This document shows positions 61,049-64,000 of a DNA stretch of 64,000 bases, piece by piece. Position 1 is the stretch's first letter; each line of letters opens with the position of its first letter. Source of the DNA: Candidatus Koribacter versatilis Ellin345 (GTDB lineage: Bacteria; Acidobacteriota; Terriglobia; Terriglobales; Acidobacteriaceae); assembly GCF_000014005.1 (NCBI RefSeq), contig NC_008009.1:1054001-1118000 (forward strand), written 5' to 3'. Under the pieces are notes generated by a model that saw nothing but the letters and a program-made list of their open reading frames with translations, was not told where the DNA came from and did not search any database. A program made the position numbers and the translations under genes.

Positions 61049-62065
61049 ATGCTAAAGCGTGTCCTTGTGACGGGCGCTGGTGGGTTTATCGGGCACCATC
61101 TCATGAACGCCTTGGTCGACCTGGGATATTGGGTTCGAGGTGCGGACATAAAGAGCCCGGAGTTTCAGCCCAGCCGCGCGGATGAATTTCATCTCCTTGA
61201 TCTTCGCGAGGTACAAAACTGCGAGCAAATGACAGACGGAGTGGATATGGTCTTCGCGCTTGCTGCAGATATGGGGGGCATGGGCTACATTTCAAGCCAT
61301 CATGCGGCCATTCTGCACACGAATACATTGATCAACTTCAATACGCTGGAAGCGGCAAGGCGCAGCGGGGTGCGGCGCTATCTGTTCACCTCGTCGGCTT
61401 GCGTCTATCCCGAGTACCGTCAACTTGCTACTGACGTACCGGCCCTACGCGAGGAGGATGCTTACCCGGCTGCTCCGCAGGATGCATATGGCTGGGAAAA
61501 GTTGATCACGGAGCGCCTATGCACTCACTATCGCGAAGACTATGGGATGGAAATGCGAATAATTCGCTTCCATAATATCTTTGGACCGCTGGGGACGTGG
61601 GAAGGAGGACGCGAGAAAGCTCCTGCCGCGATGTGCCGCAAAGTTGCGATCGCTAAACTCACAGGTAATCACGAAATCGAAATCTGGGGCGATGGCAAAC
61701 AGACTCGTTCCTTCTGCTATATCGACGATTGCGTCACCGGTATCCATAAGCTCATGGTGTCCGATTTTGCGTATCCGTTGAATCTCGGGCAGGATCGCAT
61801 GGTAAGCATCAATGAACTCGCGGATTTAGTTGCGGATATCGCAGGTATTCGCGTCAACAAGCGTCACGTTTCTGGGCCGATGGGAGTACGCGGTCGTAAT
61901 TCCGATAACACACTCTTGCGACAGGTTCTCGGCTGGACCCCTGTGATCTCTTTGGAAGATGGCCTGCGTCGTACTTACCGTTGGATCGAGGCTCAGGTGG
62001 CCGCCAAACTTTCGGAGAAATGCTCGAGTTCGTTCACTTCGAAGGTCGCGGCTACTACGCCATGA
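61049..62065 (+). CDS. GDP-mannose 3,5-epimerase
   Basis: 338 aa from the ATG at 61049 (GAGAAAGAGAG upstream); an upstream in-frame ATG at 60968 is less likely. Rossmann start VLVTGAGGFIGHHLM. AADMGGMGYISSHHA, SSACVYPEY, DAYGWEKL, GTWEGGREKAPAA and GPMGVRGRNSDNTL match plant GDP-mannose 3,5-epimerase closely. Cys118, Tyr147, Lys151 and Lys190 align at a constant offset of 27 with the Arabidopsis catalytic residues Cys145, Tyr174, Lys178 and Lys217. It would make GDP-L-galactose (or GDP-L-gulose) for the polysaccharide. ATGA overlap with the next gene. Confidence 0.92.
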   Translation: MLKRVLVTGAGGFIGHHLMNALVDLGYWVRGADIKSPEFQPSRADEFHLLDLREVQNCEQMTDGVDMVFALAADMGGMGYISSHHAAILHTNTLINFNTLEAARRSGVRRYLFTSSACVYPEYRQLATDVPALREEDAYPAAPQDAYGWEKLITERLCTHYREDYGMEMRIIRFHNIFGPLGTWEGGREKAPAAMCRKVAIAKLTGNHEIEIWGDGKQTRSFCYIDDCVTGIHKLMVSDFAYPLNLGQDRMVSINELADLVADIAGIRVNKRHVSGPMGVRGRNSDNTLLRQVLGWTPVISLEDGLRRTYRWIEAQVAAKLSEKCSSSFTSKVAATTP

Positions 62066-64000
62066 GCAGCACGACCATTCGGGTCAACCCAGTAGCGAGG
62101 CGCGGACTTCTCCGCGCTTTTGCTCTTTTGGAGTTAGCTGCCCTCATCGTGGGTCTTTCAGTCTTGAGTGTTCGCGTGATTCCACACGCGTGGCGTAGCC
62201 TCGATACGGACTTCCCCAATGATTACGTCGCAGCTCGACTGGTTCGCGAGAGCTACACAGTTGACCGGATTTACGAATGGGAATGGTTTGAAGAGCAGAG
62301 AGTACGGATGGGAGTTGATTACCCCACAGCCGGCTTCATACCACACACTCCATTCTCGGTTCTCCCCATGATTCCGTTTACATGGTTTGAACCGCTTGCC
62401 GCCAAACGGGCATGGATCACTACGAGCCTCCTCCTGCTTCTCGGTTCGATCACGCTGATCTCGAATATTTCCCATTTGCGTTGGCAGTGGGTTGCAACGG
62501 CCGCATTCCTGTCCATGCCGCTGTATCGCAATCTCGAGTACGGCCAGTTTTACGTTCTCGTGCTATCGGTGCTCAGCCTCGCGCTATGGTGTTATGGCCG
62601 AGATTACCGATTCACAGCCGGACTACTTACGGCGATTGCTGCGGGATTGAAGATCTTTCCCGTGCTGTTGATCGTTTTCTACCTGAGGAAGCGCGATTTC
62701 AGGGCCCTCGTCGGATTTGCGATTGGCGCAGTCACGGTATTTGGAACGTCTTTGTATGTGTTCGGTTGGGTAGCGTGCATTCGATATGTGAATGAGATTC
62801 TTCCCGCCGCGATGCGCGGCGAAGCGATGGATCCATTCGCCCTGGCTGCGAACTCGATCAGCTCAGTGCTGCATCACATTTTCATCCTTGATCCGCAGTT
62901 GAATTCACACCCGATCGTCAATGAGGCGTCGCTCGTCGGTCTGATCGGTCCGTTGTTGCAGATTCTGATATGGGCTCCTATTGCCCTGCTGTGCTCAAGA
63001 ACCAGAGATCCGCGCGTCGACAATCTCGAATGGTCCGGTATTCTTATCGCTTCTCTTACAATCTCGACGCTTCCTGCGTCGTACAACTTCATTGTTTTAT
63101 TGTTGCCGTGCGCCATATGGGTTGGTGGTTGTATTCGCGAAGGCTGTCGGTGGGCTGCTGTGGCCGTCGCCGCGCTCTATTTTCTGATTGGATGGCTTCC
63201 TCTCACGTCTGGCGGCTCACGCGGTTTTGTTGCGATCCTCGCTGTCCCACGCCTTTGGTGCCTACTTCTGTTGTCCGGCTTGGTTATCTACCATCTTTCC
63301 CGCCGGGCGTCGTTTGACTTCCGCCGGGAAGGGCTGTGGATTGCCAGCCTCCTCGTGCTGACGCTGATCAGCAGTTTTGGATTGGCACGTCATGAGAGTC
63401 GACTGTACAGCGAGCACGCTTCGCCCTTAATTCCTGAGGGGACGATCTACGTTGTAACCTCTCCTCAACTTGCAGAGGGTAAATTGCGATTCCATGGGAT
63501 GGCTCGCGACGGCTGGCATTGGTATCAAGTGGACCAAAAAGGCGAGGACATGCACATCATCGAGGCGCCAACGAAAGATACCGCGTGGCTCGTCGAAAAT
63601 AAAGGGCGTCACTCGCTCTGGATCAACGATCGTTCGCAAACACCAGTGCAGGTTTCCTCTGATGATCTCGACGTTTATGAATTCTCGGCTGCCGACAACG
63701 GCCAACTCGTGTTCTCGGCGCTGACGGGCCACCACAGAATGGAGCTTTTTGTGTTGTCGAACGGAAAGCCGGAGCCTTTGCACATTGAAAACGCGCGGTT
63801 TCCCGCGTTTTCTCCGGATGGACGCTGGCTAGCATACGCAAAATTCTCCAATTCTTCCTGGCACCTCACTCTCCGAAAACTCGATAATGGCAACGAACGC
63901 CACCTTGGCACAGCCTCTTGTAACCAAGCGTATCCGGCATGGGTGCGGGATTCGCAGACTCTCATTTATGCGAGCGATTGCGGGCGAGGCTTGTGGCAAA
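62062..64000 (+). CDS. GT87-like membrane glycosyltransferase fused to beta-propeller (runs off right edge)
   Basis: At least 646 residues, frame open to the window end. Residues 1-430 have 9-11 membrane helices with FPNDYVAARL and RNLEYGQFYVLVLSVL, the pattern of GT87 polyprenyl-phosphate-mannose-type transferases. From about residue 455 a soluble domain has TolB/WD40-like repeats: FPAFSPDGRWLAYA and YPAWVRDSQTLIYA. The propeller would be periplasmic. A GT87 domain with a C-terminal propeller is unusual. Linked to the epimerase gene by four bases of overlap. Confidence 0.75.
   Translation, partial: MSSTTIRVNPVARRGLLRAFALLELAALIVGLSVLSVRVIPHAWRSLDTDFPNDYVAARLVRESYTVDRIYEWEWFEEQRVRMGVDYPTAGFIPHTPFSVLPMIPFTWFEPLAAKRAWITTSLLLLLGSITLISNISHLRWQWVATAAFLSMPLYRNLEYGQFYVLVLSVLSLALWCYGRDYRFTAGLLTAIAAGLKIFPVLLIVFYLRKRDFRALVGFAIGAVTVFGTSLYVFGWVACIRYVNEILPAAMRGEAMDPFALAANSISSVLHHIFILDPQLNSHPIVNEASLVGLIGPLLQILIWAPIALLCSRTRDPRVDNLEWSGILIASLTISTLPASYNFIVLLLPCAIWVGGCIREGCRWAAVAVAALYFLIGWLPLTSGGSRGFVAILAVPRLWCLLLLSGLVIYHLSRRASFDFRREGLWIASLLVLTLISSFGLARHESRLYSEHASPLIPEGTIYVVTSPQLAEGKLRFHGMARDGWHWYQVDQKGEDMHIIEAPTKDTAWLVENKGRHSLWINDRSQTPVQVSSDDLDVYEFSAADNGQLVFSALTGHHRMELFVLSNGKPEPLHIENARFPAFSPDGRWLAYAKFSNSSWHLTLRKLDNGNERHLGTASCNQAYPAWVRDSQTLIYASDCGRGLWQ

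Noticed and set aside
1-64000. CRISPR arrays, tRNA genes (including tRNA-Sec), rRNA genes and insertion sequences
   Set aside because: I looked for regularly spaced repeats, tRNA T-arm sequences and transposase motifs and found none; this was by eye, and tRNAscan-SE and Infernal would be decisive.

Overview
The window looks like one chromosomal stretch of an Acidobacteriota-type soil bacterium. This is inferred from moderately high GC, compact operons with ATGA/GTGA overlaps, and the combination of an extracellular contractile injection system (eCIS), selenocysteine formate dehydrogenase and a Wzx/Wzy exopolysaccharide locus. No rRNA, tRNA, CRISPR array, transposase or integrase was seen.

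Region 1 (1-27757, all minus strand) is an eCIS, a phage-tail-like particle. Read in transcription order it holds a sigma-54 activator without a sensor domain, a large DUF4157 cargo protein, a 79-aa protein, sheath, tube, a zinc-ribbon baseplate-type protein, a low-complexity protein, a DUF4255 cap, an AAA+ ATPase and an 85-aa protein. Then come a second DUF4157 cargo protein, a tube-initiator-like protein, a LysM protein, gpD-like hub, gp5-like spike, PAAR tip, gp25, two baseplate J-type wedges, a gpI-like protein, and the first 29 codons of a DUF6519 protein that leaves the window. The two cargo proteins share an N-terminal loading-type architecture but end in different putative nuclease domains.

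Region 2 (28148-33692, plus) is a periplasmic formate dehydrogenase operon: fdnG, fdnH, fdnI and fdhE. The fdnG reading frame is crossed by an in-frame TGA that is a selenocysteine codon followed at once by a SECIS-type hairpin. Automated calling would split it into two genes.

Region 3 (33713-47269) starts with an HprK-like kinase and a truncated kinase-like fragment on the minus strand. Divergent from them is a nine-gene, translationally coupled plus-strand operon: five cobalamin-binding-domain radical SAM proteins, two stand-alone methyltransferases, a methyltransferase-amidohydrolase fusion and a SPASM-type radical SAM protein. There is no PKS, NRPS or visible precursor peptide. Its product is unknown, and it is the best candidate here for an undescribed pathway.

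Region 4 (47454-50861, plus) has an outer-membrane beta-barrel, a small cytochrome c, a COX2-like CuA protein without an oxidase, a second cytochrome c and a nucleotidyltransferase-family protein, packed almost without gaps.

Region 5 (50947-64000, plus) is an exopolysaccharide operon: NusG/UpxY antiterminator, SLBB outer-membrane export protein, Wzz, Wzx flippase, Wzy polymerase/ligase, GT2, GT4, WecG/TagA GT26, GDP-mannose 3,5-epimerase (all catalytic residues present) and a GT87-like membrane protein fused to a beta-propeller, running off the right edge.
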